Assembly (NCBI GenBank): GCA_965214325.1
Contig: CBDCBG010000006.1
Span: 2,480,001 to 2,544,000, forward strand
Length of the DNA stretch: 64,000 bases
Source: JAJEFO01 sp965214325
GTDB taxonomy: Bacteria > Pseudomonadota > Alphaproteobacteria > Rhodobacterales > Rhodobacteraceae
Direction: 5' to 3'
Shown: positions 23,849 to 32,854 of the stretch, piece by piece
Layout: every line of letters begins with the position of its first letter
How positions within the stretch are numbered: the first letter of the stretch is position 1
Made by a program: the position numbers and the translations under genes
Notes under the pieces: generated by a model
The model's input: the letters and a program-made list of their open reading frames with translations, nothing else
The model's database searches: none
Told to the model about the DNA's origin: nothing

Positions 23849-26524
23849 TCAGCCCTGCTCGGGCACCAGGATCTCGCGCTTGCCGACGTGGTTGGCGGCG
23901 CTGACCAGTCCGCTCTCCTCCATCTGCTCGACCAGCCGCGCAGCCTTGTTGTAGCCTATGGCAAGCTTGCGCTGAATGTAGGATGTCGAGCATTTGCGGT
24001 CGCTGAGGATGACCTGGACGGCCTGATCGTAGAGCGCGTCCTCGCCATCCGTGTTTCCGCCGAGGCCAAGCACGAGATCGATGTCCGAACTCGCCTCCTC
24101 GTCCGCCCCCGCAACGACGCCCGCAAGATATTCCGGAGCCCCGAAGCTCTTCAGGTGGCTGACCACTTCCTCGACCTCTTCATCCGAGACAAAGGGCCCG
24201 TGAACGCGAATGATCTTGCCGCCTCCCGCCATGTAGAGCATGTCGCCCTGGCCGAGCAGCTGCTCTGCGCCCATTTCTCCGAGGATCGTCCGGCTGTCGA
24301 CCTTCGACGTGACCTGGAATGAGACCCTGGTCGGGAAGTTCGCCTTTATTGTCCCCGTGATGACGTCCACCGACGGCCGCTGCGTTGCCATGATCAGGTG
24401 AATGCCGGAGGCCCGGGCCATTTGGGCCAGGCGCTGGATGCAGGCTTCGATTTCCTTGCCTGCGACCATCATCAGGTCGGCCATCTCGTCCACGATCACC
24501 ACAACGTAGGGAAGCGTCTCCGGCTCGAATTCCTCCGTCTCGAAGACCGGTTCGCCCGTCTCGTCGTCGAAACCGGTCTGCACGGTGCGCGAGAACATCT
24601 CTCCCTTGGACAGCGCAGCCTGGACCCGGCCATTGTAGCCCTCAATGTTGCGGACCCCCATCTTGGACATCTTGCGATAGCGCTCCTCCATCTCGCCGAC
24701 GACCCATTTCAGCGCGATCACGGCCTTCTTTGGATCGGTCACAACCGGCGAAAGAAGATGGGGAATGCCGTCATAGACGGAAAGCTCCAGCATCTTTGGA
24801 TCAATCATGATAAGGCGGCACTCCTCAGGCGTCAGCTTGTAGAGAAGGCTGAGGATCATAGTGTTGATAGCGACCGACTTGCCCGACCCCGTTGTCCCGG
24901 CAATCAGGAGGTGAGGCATCCTGGCAAGGTCCGCGACCACCGGATCGCCGCCGATGTTCTTGCCGAGCGCCAGCGGCAGGCGTTGCTTGCTGTCACCGTA
25001 GTCGCGGGTGGACAGCATCTCCCGAAGGACCACCATCTCTCGACAGTCGTTTGGCAGCTCTATGCCAATGACGGAACGCCCCGGGACGGTGGAGACGCGT
25101 GCAGAGAGCGCCGACATCGAGCGCGCAATGTCGTCTGCAAGCCCCACGACGCGGCTGGCCTTGAGACCTGGAGCGGGCTCAAGCTCGTACATTGTCACGA
25201 CCGGGCCGGGGCGCACGCTGACGATTTCGCCCCTGACGCCATAGTCATCGAGAACATTCTCGAGCATCCGCGCGTTTTCCTTCAACGCATCATCGGAAAG
25301 ATGATGGCGCCTGATCGTGACAGGGTCGGTCAGAAGATCCAATGGCGGCACTTCGAATTCGGCCTTGCGATCGGAGAAAGGCAGAAACGGCTCCGCCTCG
25401 GCGCGAGCCCGGCGCGACCTGACGGGTCTCTTTGTCGCGTGCTGAACCTTCGCCCTTGCCTCAGGCGTCGCGATGCGGCCGGAACCTGCAGCCAAGCCGG
25501 CCGGATCCATGAGTTCGGATTCCGGCCCGGGAAGTTCCTCGTCGAATCTGTTCGCCACGGCGGTGCCTCGATGTTCGTGCCCGGCAAACGCCGGGTCGTC
25601 AGGGCTTTCCGGCCGCCGAAGCGGCGGCTCCTCGCGGAGAATGAGCCCGGATTCTTGCGTCCTTCTTTCAACGACATCTGCAACCCGTGCCCCGATCCGG
25701 CCAATTTCGCGCGCCAGAGGAGGCTCGGTCAGGACATCGGACCCGTCCGCCGAATGCTGCCATTGCCGGGCAGTTTCGGCGCCCGGACGGGAGCCGTCGC
25801 CGTGCAAGCCCTGGTCGAGACCCGCCTCGGACACCCTCGTGCGGAACGCTCGCAGGACAGCACGGCAACCGCCCATGACGATTCGGGCCAGGAGATTGAC
25901 GGCCATGCGCCAGCCAAAGGCAAGTCCTCCCAGCAGGAACCGCGCGGAGTGCCGGGCTTCGCTGCGCGTTGCGCCCAGCACGTAGGCCAGCAGCGCGACG
26001 CAAGTGATGAAGAGCGCCCCCGAAAGGACCTTCAGCCCGACGTCAGGTTCCACGGGCAGAAAGGCAAGAACGGCGCCCAGGACGACATCGCCGAAATGGC
26101 CGCCAAGCCCGGACGCGAATTTCCATTCCGCGCCCGTGGCATGGGTCGCAAAATAGATCGACAACAGGGCAATCGCGACAGGCGCAAGGATCACGCGTCG
26201 CAATGCGGTCCTCTCGCCGAAGTGCAGAAGGAACCTCAAGCCCCATGCAAGGGGAACCAGGGCAATTGCCCAGCCCCCGTAGCCGATGATCACGTAGACG
26301 AACAGGGCAAAGGTCGCGCCGATGGTCCCCAGGAGATTCTCGTCCGAGGTTCCCGTTGTCGATCGCCAAGTCGGCTCATCCGGAGAGTAGGAGCCAAGCG
26401 CCAATGCGATCGCGACGCCAAGACCCAGGAGCAGGAGGCCCAGGAGCTCCTTGGCTCGGCGCTGGATGATCGCCTGGGTTTCGCTGTCAAGGAGCGGGTC
26501 GCGTGATCTTGTCTGAAATGCCAT
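23849..26524 (-). CDS. ftsK: DNA translocase FtsK
   Basis: An 891-residue protein with four membrane helices in the first 200 residues, a variable acidic/arginine-rich linker (about 210-410), then the motor. Walker A is GTTGSGKSV near residue 545, Walker B is the hydrophobic stretch ending IVDEMADL, and TRVSFQVTSKVDSRTILGE is typical. The C-terminal winged-helix gamma domain (SYIQRKLAIGYNKAARLVEQME) reads KOPS-type sequences. It anchors at the septum and pumps chromosome dimers toward dif for XerCD. It is preceded by an aminotransferase stop only nine bases away and followed by lolA. Confidence 0.95.
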   Translation of the reverse strand: MAFQTRSRDPLLDSETQAIIQRRAKELLGLLLLGLGVAIALALGSYSPDEPTWRSTTGTSDENLLGTIGATFALFVYVIIGYGGWAIALVPLAWGLRFLLHFGERTALRRVILAPVAIALLSIYFATHATGAEWKFASGLGGHFGDVVLGAVLAFLPVEPDVGLKVLSGALFITCVALLAYVLGATRSEARHSARFLLGGLAFGWRMAVNLLARIVMGGCRAVLRAFRTRVSEAGLDQGLHGDGSRPGAETARQWQHSADGSDVLTEPPLAREIGRIGARVADVVERRTQESGLILREEPPLRRPESPDDPAFAGHEHRGTAVANRFDEELPGPESELMDPAGLAAGSGRIATPEARAKVQHATKRPVRSRRARAEAEPFLPFSDRKAEFEVPPLDLLTDPVTIRRHHLSDDALKENARMLENVLDDYGVRGEIVSVRPGPVVTMYELEPAPGLKASRVVGLADDIARSMSALSARVSTVPGRSVIGIELPNDCREMVVLREMLSTRDYGDSKQRLPLALGKNIGGDPVVADLARMPHLLIAGTTGSGKSVAINTMILSLLYKLTPEECRLIMIDPKMLELSVYDGIPHLLSPVVTDPKKAVIALKWVVGEMEERYRKMSKMGVRNIEGYNGRVQAALSKGEMFSRTVQTGFDDETGEPVFETEEFEPETLPYVVVIVDEMADLMMVAGKEIEACIQRLAQMARASGIHLIMATQRPSVDVITGTIKANFPTRVSFQVTSKVDSRTILGEMGAEQLLGQGDMLYMAGGGKIIRVHGPFVSDEEVEEVVSHLKSFGAPEYLAGVVAGADEEASSDIDLVLGLGGNTDGEDALYDQAVQVILSDRKCSTSYIQRKLAIGYNKAARLVEQMEESGLVSAANHVGKREILVPEQG

Positions 26525-26533
26525 GTCCTTGCC

Positions 26534-27712
26534 TCACATGCATATGCGGTCGCGGAGTTCCTCCAGTCCGCGCTCGAGTTCCGGTTCATCAGCAACCATT
26601 GCCACCCGGATGTAGCCGGCTCCGGGGTTTGCCCCGTTCCGGCCCGAGGCCAGATAGGCGCCGGGAAGCACGCGCACGCCTGTCGCGCGCCAGAGGTTCA
26701 ACGCTGCATCTTCGCCGTCCGGCACCGGCAGCCAAAGGAAGAAGCCGGCGGGTGGCGAGGCATAGCCTTCGATGGCGCCAAGGATGCGGTCGGCCATTTC
26801 GAACTTGCGTGCGTATCGCTGCCGACTGGCCTCGACATGCTCCTCGTCGCCCCATACCCGTGCGGAAGCCCGCTGGACCGGTCCCGGCAACGGAGCGCCC
26901 GCATAGGCGCGCAGCCGCCTGATTTCGGCGATGCCCCTTGCGCCGCCAGCCACGAATCCGGAGCGCAGCCCTGGCAGGTTCGATCGCTTGGACAATGAAT
27001 GAAAGACAAACAGCCGCTCGGGATCCGAGTCCGTTTCGGCAGCGACCTCAAGCGCTCCGACCGGCCTCTCGCATCGCCAGATCTCCGAATAGCACTCGTC
27101 GGCGAAGACCCGGAAGTCGTGCTCCTCGGCCAGGGCCAGGACCGCCTGCCAATAGCCTCGGGACGCGACCGCACCCTGGGGATTCGCCGGCGAGCACAGA
27201 TAGAAGGCCACCGTGCGCTCCAGCACATCCTGTTCAATCGCGTCGAGATCTGGAAGGAAGCCTGTCTCCCGGGTTGCGGGCAGAAAGGCCGGATCGGCCC
27301 CTGCGGCCAGCGCCCCCATCATGTAGGCCTGGTAGAACGGGTTCGGGATCAGAACGAACGGGCGCTTCCCCCGCTTCGTTTCCGGGCAGAGCGCAACCGA
27401 GGCGGAGAACAGTCCTTCGCGCGTACCGTTGAGAACCATCAACCTGTCCTCGTCCAGCGCAACGCCAAAGCGGCGTTCAACCCAGCCTGCAATCGCGGCA
27501 AGAAGCTCGGGCGAGCCGTTGTTCGGCGGATACCGGCCAAAGCCCTCTGCGTGCGCCGAAATCGTCTCGGTCACGAAACCGGGAAAGGCATGCCGCGGCT
27601 CGCCAATCGCCAGATTGACGATCTCCCCTCCCGGCGCGTGCGAATCCAGAAGCGCCCGCAAACGCGGCCATGTATAGTCCGGAAGGTTCGCAAACCGCTC
27701 GGGACGTTCCAT
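26534..27712 (-). CDS. class I/II PLP-dependent aminotransferase (DapC-like)
   Basis: A 392-residue fold type I aminotransferase. The PLP lysine lies in FHSLSKRSNLPGLRSGF; LAIGEPRHAFP, YPPNNGSPELLAAIAGW, NPFYQAYM, LCSPANPQGAVAS and FADECYSEI are the usual binding segments. The closest subfamily by motif is succinyldiaminopimelate aminotransferase of the lysine pathway, but specificity cannot be fixed from sequence. Its stop is nine bases before ftsK, so the two may be co-transcribed. Confidence 0.88.
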   Translation of the reverse strand: MERPERFANLPDYTWPRLRALLDSHAPGGEIVNLAIGEPRHAFPGFVTETISAHAEGFGRYPPNNGSPELLAAIAGWVERRFGVALDEDRLMVLNGTREGLFSASVALCPETKRGKRPFVLIPNPFYQAYMMGALAAGADPAFLPATRETGFLPDLDAIEQDVLERTVAFYLCSPANPQGAVASRGYWQAVLALAEEHDFRVFADECYSEIWRCERPVGALEVAAETDSDPERLFVFHSLSKRSNLPGLRSGFVAGGARGIAEIRRLRAYAGAPLPGPVQRASARVWGDEEHVEASRQRYARKFEMADRILGAIEGYASPPAGFFLWLPVPDGEDAALNLWRATGVRVLPGAYLASGRNGANPGAGYIRVAMVADEPELERGLEELRDRICM

Positions 27713-27836
27713 CTCTGCCTCGATTCCGGGGTCGTTTCGCCCCGCTTTCCGGAAGAATAGCCGGAGAAACCGCGTCGGTCCACGCCAAATGAGAATTTTG
27801 GCAGGCGGTCGGGAATCCCGTGGATTCTCGACGATG

Positions 27837-29159
27837 TCACGACAAGGCCGTCTCTGCCGCGAGACCCGGTCCGAGGATGTCTTCCTCCCGGGTTCCCAGG
27901 AGCATCAAGCCACAGGATGCCACGCCGATGGGCAGCGTCAGCCCCGCAAGCCCCATCAGGTTGCCGATTCGGGTGTTCTGCAGCGCCATTAGGTTCGTCC
28001 GCGTGAACGCCTCCTCGTCCGCCAGCAGCGCACAGGCCTTGGGGGGGCGAATCGGCACGCTTGGCAGGATGATTGCATCAAACCCGCCCGTTGCATCCCG
28101 ATAGGCCTCCCGAAGCGCATTCAAGTTCCTCCACGCGGTCCGCCAGCGTTCTTCGCTGATCGACTTTCCTTGCAAAAAGCGTTTTTTGACAGGAAGATAC
28201 ATGAGATCACCCTCCGCTTCGATCCTTTCCTTCCAAGTATCGTACGCTTCCGCAGGAAAGAGAATCGGGGCCAGCGCCATGGCGTCATCGACCGCCGGAA
28301 CCTCGATGTCGTCGACCTGCGCGCCGGCGACACGAAGGCGTACGACAGCATTCTCGAACGCGTCGCGCGGCTCATCCTCGATTCCCTCGAACGCTGCCGT
28401 GCGAAGCACTGCAAGCCTGGCGCCCGCAAGCTTCGGTTCGCCGAGATCCACGGGTCGGCTCCCTTCGAGTGCGGCCAGAAGCAGCGCCGAATCCTCCACC
28501 GATCGGCAAAGCGGCCCAACCGTGTCGAATCGGGGGCAAAGGGGCACGACACCATCAAGCGAAAGGCGCCCCCAGGCGGTCTTTAGGCCGACAAGATCAT
28601 TCCAGGCGGACGGCACGCGGACGGAGCCGCCAGTGTCCGAGCCGATTCCCGCCGCAGCAAGCCCGAACGCCACCGAAGCGGCCGCGCCGGAGGATGAGCC
28701 GCCGGAGACGGCCTCGGGATCATGAACACATGGCGGGGATTCGGTGACGGGATTCAGCCCAAGCCCCGAAAACGCCAGTTCCGTCTGATGGGTCTTGCCG
28801 AGTGAGACCAGTCCCGCCCGGGTCGCGTTCCGCAGGACCGCCGCGTCCTTGCGGGGAATGCGTCCTTTCAGCAGGTCGCTCCCCGACTCGGTCGCAACGC
28901 CCGCCATGTCATAAAGGTCCTTCCAGGAAACCGGCACGCCGTCCAGAGGCGAAAGTCGCATGCCCGCGCGCGCCCGGTCGCGTGCCGCAAGCGCTTCGCC
29001 GCGCGCGCGATCGGCAGTGACGCGAACATATGTTCTGGGCGCAACGGGATGCGCCTCGATCGCGGCGATGAAGGATTCGGCGAGTTCTGCCGGGTCAATC
29101 CCGCCAGCCTCGATTCCGCGCCCGAGGTCTGCGGCGCGCATGGTCAGCCATTCCTGCAC
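27837..29159 (-). CDS. amidase (amidase signature family)
   Basis: A 440-residue Ser-cisSer-Lys hydrolase. The signature is intact: the Lys is in VPVSWKDLYD and the Ser-rich stretch is VSGGSSSGAAASVAFG, with the nucleophile in GIGSDTGGSVRVP. GTG 29159 was chosen because GGAGG lies five bases upstream (GGAGGAACCAGTG); an ATG six codons later is the alternative. It hydrolyses an amide of unknown identity. The members nearest in shape include allophanate- and indoleacetamide-type amidases, and no GatB or GatC gene is adjacent, so it is not the GatA of a GatCAB amidotransferase. Confidence 0.88.
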   Translation of the reverse strand: MQEWLTMRAADLGRGIEAGGIDPAELAESFIAAIEAHPVAPRTYVRVTADRARGEALAARDRARAGMRLSPLDGVPVSWKDLYDMAGVATESGSDLLKGRIPRKDAAVLRNATRAGLVSLGKTHQTELAFSGLGLNPVTESPPCVHDPEAVSGGSSSGAAASVAFGLAAAGIGSDTGGSVRVPSAWNDLVGLKTAWGRLSLDGVVPLCPRFDTVGPLCRSVEDSALLLAALEGSRPVDLGEPKLAGARLAVLRTAAFEGIEDEPRDAFENAVVRLRVAGAQVDDIEVPAVDDAMALAPILFPAEAYDTWKERIEAEGDLMYLPVKKRFLQGKSISEERWRTAWRNLNALREAYRDATGGFDAIILPSVPIRPPKACALLADEEAFTRTNLMALQNTRIGNLMGLAGLTLPIGVASCGLMLLGTREEDILGPGLAAETALS

Positions 29160-29240
29160 TGGTTCCTCCTGTCATTTCGCGAGGACCTATCCGCCGGGCG
29201 TCGCATGGACAATGGCGCATGGGCCGGTGCATATGCTGGC

Positions 29241-30458
29241 ATGGACCTTGACGCCGATATCCTGATTGCGGGCGGCGGCCTCAACGGCGCGGCGACGGCA
29301 CTCGCCCTGGCTTCGGCGGGCTTTCAAGTGACGCTCGTCGAACCCCGGTCCCTCGGAGAACGGAAGGCGGGCGACTTCGACGGCCGAAGCTACGCATTCG
29401 CGATCTCCTCGATGCGCGTGCTTCAGGCGCTCGACGTCTGGCCGCAGCTGAGAGACGTCCAGCCGATCCTGCGCATCAAGGTCACTGACGGTCGCGCCGG
29501 CGAAGGTCCGTCGCCGCTCATGCTGACCTTCGATCACGGCGAGATCGAGGAAGGCCCGATGGGGTACATGGTCGAGGATCGTCATCTGCGATCGGAACTG
29601 CTTGCGGCTGTCGAGGATTCGGGCGTCACGCAAATCGACGGCCGCGTCAGCGAACACCACATCGACGGCGCGGGAGTGTTGGCGACCCTGGGTTCGGGCG
29701 AGACACGGCGTGTCCGGCTCCTCGTTGGCTGCGATGGCCAGAACAGCCCGATTGCAAGGCGAGAGGGGATCAGGCGCATGGGCTGGAGCTATGACCAGTC
29801 GGCCTTGGTCTGCACGATTGCCCATGAGAAACCGCACCGGGGGATCGCTCACCAATTCTTCGTTCCCGCCGGCCCGCTCGCGATTCTGCCGCTTTCCGGC
29901 AACCGCTCCTCCATCGTCTGGACAGAGAGGACGGCGCGTGCCGGAGCGGTTCAGGCGATGAGCGAAAGCGACTATCTCGACGAGCTTCGCCCACGCTTCG
30001 GAAGCTTCCTTGGGGAAGTTTCCCTGGCTGGCCGACGGTTTGCATATCATCTCCGTCTCTCGATTGCCGAGCGATTCATCGCCGACCGCGTGGCTCTCGT
30101 CGGGGATGCCGCACATGTCGTCCATCCGCTTGCCGGACAGGGCCTGAACGCCGGGCTCAAGGACGTCGCGGCTCTTGCCGAAGTCGTCACGGACGCGAAC
30201 CGTCGCGGCGAGGACTTCGGACGGCCTGAGGTCCTGAAACGGTACGAGCAGTGGCGCCGCTTCGACACGATGGCGCTTGCAGCCGCGACAGACGGCTTCA
30301 ATCGCCTGTTCTCGAACGACTTGGCACTGTTGCGCATGCTTCGTGACGTCGGTCTTGGGCTGACGAATGCAATTCCCGGCCTCCGGCGGGCATTCATCCG
30401 TGAAGCGGCAGGACTGACGGGGGATCTGCCGAGGTTGTCGAGGGGCCGGAGACTCTGA
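29241..30458 (+). CDS. UbiH/UbiF family FAD-dependent hydroxylase (ubiquinone biosynthesis)
   Basis: A 405-residue flavoprotein monooxygenase: N-terminal GxGxxG in ILIAGGGLNGAATALALASAGF, and the second FAD motif VALVGDAAHVVHPLAGQGLNAGLKD of the UbiH/VisC group. The HPLAGQGLN variant is diagnostic for ubiquinone-ring hydroxylases, so it probably hydroxylates a polyprenylphenol. ATG 29241 matches family N-termini; 29205 is an alternative start. It is transcribed divergently from the amidase. Which ring position it modifies is not resolved. Confidence 0.88.
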   Translation: MDLDADILIAGGGLNGAATALALASAGFQVTLVEPRSLGERKAGDFDGRSYAFAISSMRVLQALDVWPQLRDVQPILRIKVTDGRAGEGPSPLMLTFDHGEIEEGPMGYMVEDRHLRSELLAAVEDSGVTQIDGRVSEHHIDGAGVLATLGSGETRRVRLLVGCDGQNSPIARREGIRRMGWSYDQSALVCTIAHEKPHRGIAHQFFVPAGPLAILPLSGNRSSIVWTERTARAGAVQAMSESDYLDELRPRFGSFLGEVSLAGRRFAYHLRLSIAERFIADRVALVGDAAHVVHPLAGQGLNAGLKDVAALAEVVTDANRRGEDFGRPEVLKRYEQWRRFDTMALAAATDGFNRLFSNDLALLRMLRDVGLGLTNAIPGLRRAFIREAAGLTGDLPRLSRGRRL

Positions 30459-30473
30459 CCCGGCACCCGGCGT

Positions 30474-30656
30474 TCAATCGAGCTTGCGCGCCTCGTCCAC
30501 CAGCATGATCGGAATACCGTCACGGATGGGATAGGCCAGATGTGCCGCCCGAGACACCAGTTCCTGGGCATCGGCGTCGTAGCTCAACGGCGCTCGGGTT
30601 TCGGGGCAGACAAGCGCCTCGATCATGCGCCGGTCAAATCCGGGTCCATCGCTCAC
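30474..30656 (-). CDS. Trm112 family protein
   Basis: A 60-residue protein beginning at GTG inside the stop of the LON-domain gene (GTGA). The core reads MIEALVCPETRAPLSYD, LVSRAAHLAYPIRDGIPIMLVDEAR, a Trm112-type zinc-ribbon relative in which the second cysteine of the CPxT knuckle is not conserved. Bacterial Trm112-like proteins are probable methyltransferase partners. It is downstream of, and coupled to, LON-domain and thioredoxin-TPR genes, a conserved alphaproteobacterial order. Confidence 0.87.
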   Translation of the reverse strand: MSDGPGFDRRMIEALVCPETRAPLSYDADAQELVSRAAHLAYPIRDGIPIMLVDEARKLD

Positions 30657-31312
30657 TGCAGCATCTCCTCTCCTCCGCCCCGCATTGCGAACTCGATCAA
30701 CGTCACCAGCGTTTCGCGCCGGGTCTCGAGCGACGGCGCCTCCAGGAGCGCCTGCTTGTCCTCGGGCTGGAACGGGCAAAGCATTGACAATGCGTTGATC
30801 AGGAGCTCGTCCTCCGCGTCCTCGAGCGAATCCCAGTCAGTGCGCAGTTCCTCCGCCTCGAAGAACTGCCGCAGCAACGGAAAGAACGTCTTTCGGTCCA
30901 GCCCTGCATCGCTCTCGACTCCGCCAAGGTCGCGTTCAAACCCGGACCAGGACACCTGGCATCGCCGGTATGGCGTGAATCCTTCCACCTCCTGCCGGGC
31001 CCGAAACCGGGAAATCCCAGTCAGCGTGATGGTGTACCGCCCGTCGTCAGTCTCCGAGAACGCCGTGATGCGGCCGGCGCACCCGATTGCGTGAAGCGTC
31101 GGCGCGCCCTCCGTCTTCGCACCTCTCGGCTGGATCATGCCAATCAGGCGTTCGGAGGTCTTCATGGATTCGTCCAGCATCGCGAGATAGCGCGGCTCGA
31201 AGATCTGAAGGGGCAGGCGCGCCCTCGGCAAGAGCAGCGCACCAGGCAGAGGAAAGACGGGGACGATGTCAGGCAGGTCGGATGCCGAGAACCTATGAGG
31301 CACCTGGCCCAC
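30653..31312 (-). CDS. LON peptidase substrate-binding domain protein
   Basis: A 219-residue protein consisting of a LON N-terminal domain only: LPDIVPVFPLPGALLLPRARLPLQIFEPRYLAML and GCAGRITAFSETDDGRYTI-type strands are its hallmarks. The ATPase and protease domains of Lon are absent, so it presumably acts as a substrate-binding or adaptor protein rather than a protease. It starts seven bases after the thioredoxin-TPR stop and overlaps the Trm112 start. Confidence 0.88.
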   Translation of the reverse strand: MGQVPHRFSASDLPDIVPVFPLPGALLLPRARLPLQIFEPRYLAMLDESMKTSERLIGMIQPRGAKTEGAPTLHAIGCAGRITAFSETDDGRYTITLTGISRFRARQEVEGFTPYRRCQVSWSGFERDLGGVESDAGLDRKTFFPLLRQFFEAEELRTDWDSLEDAEDELLINALSMLCPFQPEDKQALLEAPSLETRRETLVTLIEFAMRGGGEEMLQ

Positions 31313-31319
31313 CTCCGGC

Positions 31320-32234
31320 TCAGGAAAAGATCATGGAAGACAGCTTGCGGCGCCCGTTGAGCACAAGGGGGTCATCGGGCCTGAGCGCGTCGAATATCGT
31401 GAAGAGCTGCGCCTTCGCCGCTCCGTCGTTCCATGCCGCGTCGCGACGATAGAGTTCAAGCAGCGCCTCGATCGCCTCTTCGGCGTTGCCCGACGCGTAG
31501 AGGGCCCGCGCCAGATCAAGTCGCGCCTGGTGATCGTCCGGGCTGGCTTCGACCGCCGCTCTCAGCTCGCCTACGGGTCCGGCATCTGCCGCTTGGCGCG
31601 CGAGTTGCAACTGCGCTTTCACAGCATGAATCTCGGATGCCTCGGCCAGCTCCTCCGGCACATTCGAAAGCAGCTGCTCGGCCTGTTCGACCTGTTCGAG
31701 CGCCAGGTAGCTCTTGACGAGTCCGGAATATGCAGCGGCATTCGAGGCATCTTCCTTGAGAACCGCGGCGAACACCTGCGCGGCATCGGCAACCGCACCT
31801 TCCCGCAGCATCTCTTCGGCCGAATCCACTGCATCCGACAGGCTGCCGCCATTCTCTCCTCCGGCAGCCTTGATCACGCGATCAATGAAGGCCTTCACCT
31901 GCGACGCCGGCAGCGCGCCCTGGAACGCGTCGATCGGCTTGCCTTGCCAGAACGCGTAGACCATCGGGATCGACTGGACGCGCAACTGCGTCGCTATGGC
32001 CTGGTTCTCGTCGAGATTGACCTTCACCAGCCTCACGGCCCCGCGGGCATTCCTGACCGCGCCTTCGAGCTCCGGCGTCAACTGCTTGCAAGGGCCGCAC
32101 CAAGGCGCCCAAAAATCCACGATCACCGGCACTTGCTGACTGGCCTCGACAACGTCCGCCATGAACGTGGCTTCGGTGCTGTCCTTGATCAGATCGGCGG
32201 CAGGCTCGGTTCCCGCCCCTTTGAGCTCAAGCAT
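31320..32234 (-). CDS. thioredoxin with TPR region (YbbN/CnoX-like)
   Basis: A 304-residue protein. Residues 1-120 form a thioredoxin domain with an active-site disulfide in WAPWCGPCKQLTPEL and cis-Pro in SIPMVYAFW. The remainder is helical, with TPR-like repeats (EEMLREGAVADAAQVFAAVL, DDHQARLDLARALYASGNAEEAI). Family members (YbbN/CnoX) are holdase or redox chaperones that cooperate with GroEL. ATG 32234 has GGGGAAGAAC upstream. It leads the operon with the LON-domain and Trm112 genes. Confidence 0.92.
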   Translation of the reverse strand: MLELKGAGTEPAADLIKDSTEATFMADVVEASQQVPVIVDFWAPWCGPCKQLTPELEGAVRNARGAVRLVKVNLDENQAIATQLRVQSIPMVYAFWQGKPIDAFQGALPASQVKAFIDRVIKAAGGENGGSLSDAVDSAEEMLREGAVADAAQVFAAVLKEDASNAAAYSGLVKSYLALEQVEQAEQLLSNVPEELAEASEIHAVKAQLQLARQAADAGPVGELRAAVEASPDDHQARLDLARALYASGNAEEAIEALLELYRRDAAWNDGAAKAQLFTIFDALRPDDPLVLNGRRKLSSMIFS

Positions 32235-32246
32235 GTTCTTCCCCAA

Positions 32247-32685
32247 ATAGGTCCTTCAGCATGTTATATGCGAACATGCGGCAGATAACCAAGGGGTGCG
32301 AAAGTTCGCTGCAGACGAAACCGATGGACGTCTTCGGGCTGGCCGAACGTGCGATGTCCAAAGGGGGGAGACGGCGTGGATGCGTCACGCGAACCCGTGC
32401 ACCGTCCGAAGCCGGTTCACCTGCCTGCCGCTTCTTGTCCTCGCCATCTGGAGCAGGATCTGGATTGACGGGCTTCGCCTTTGACCTGGCCCTTGCCTGG
32501 GTCCGGCTTGACCCAAGTGTCTTTCCCCCGCGCCGCTCGAACGACAACCAGGCGTCGAAGGCGCTTTCGGAAAGCGGGCATGCCTGTATCGCCAATCCGG
32601 ATCCGCCACGCCACCGCACACGCCGCCTCTGGTGTTGCACTCCAGAGTGGAACGGGGGCAATCTCAAGGGACCGGCGCTGAAATA
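32247..32685. other. intergenic stretch, promoter side of thioredoxin gene; nothing else recognised
   Basis: About 440 bases between trx-TPR and the first ABC ATPase fragment. Both strands were read in all frames and no protein family is recognisable. The left edge must hold the promoter of the thioredoxin operon (minus strand). Codon usage of the open frames gives no support for a gene. Confidence 0.5.
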
Positions 32686-32845
32686 GGGGTCGATGAGCTT
32701 CTGGACCTGATCGAGCTTGATCCGGCCAAGTTCTGCAATCGCTTTCCGCCCGAATTTTCCGGCGGCCAGAAACAACGCATCGGCATCGCCCGGGCACTGG
32801 CGGCCGAACCGGATTTCACATCTGCGACGAGGTGACAAGTGCGTT

Positions 32846-32854
32846 CGACCAACT
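32846..32854. repeat. target-site duplication, left copy (CGACCAACT)
   Basis: Nine bases, CGACCAACT, repeated at 34693-34701 on the other side of the ISKra4 element. Confidence 0.9.

Noticed and set aside
24398..26506. Plus-strand frame of 702 residues opposite ftsK
   Set aside because: No recognisable protein; ftsK on the minus strand accounts for the region with Walker motifs and the gamma domain.
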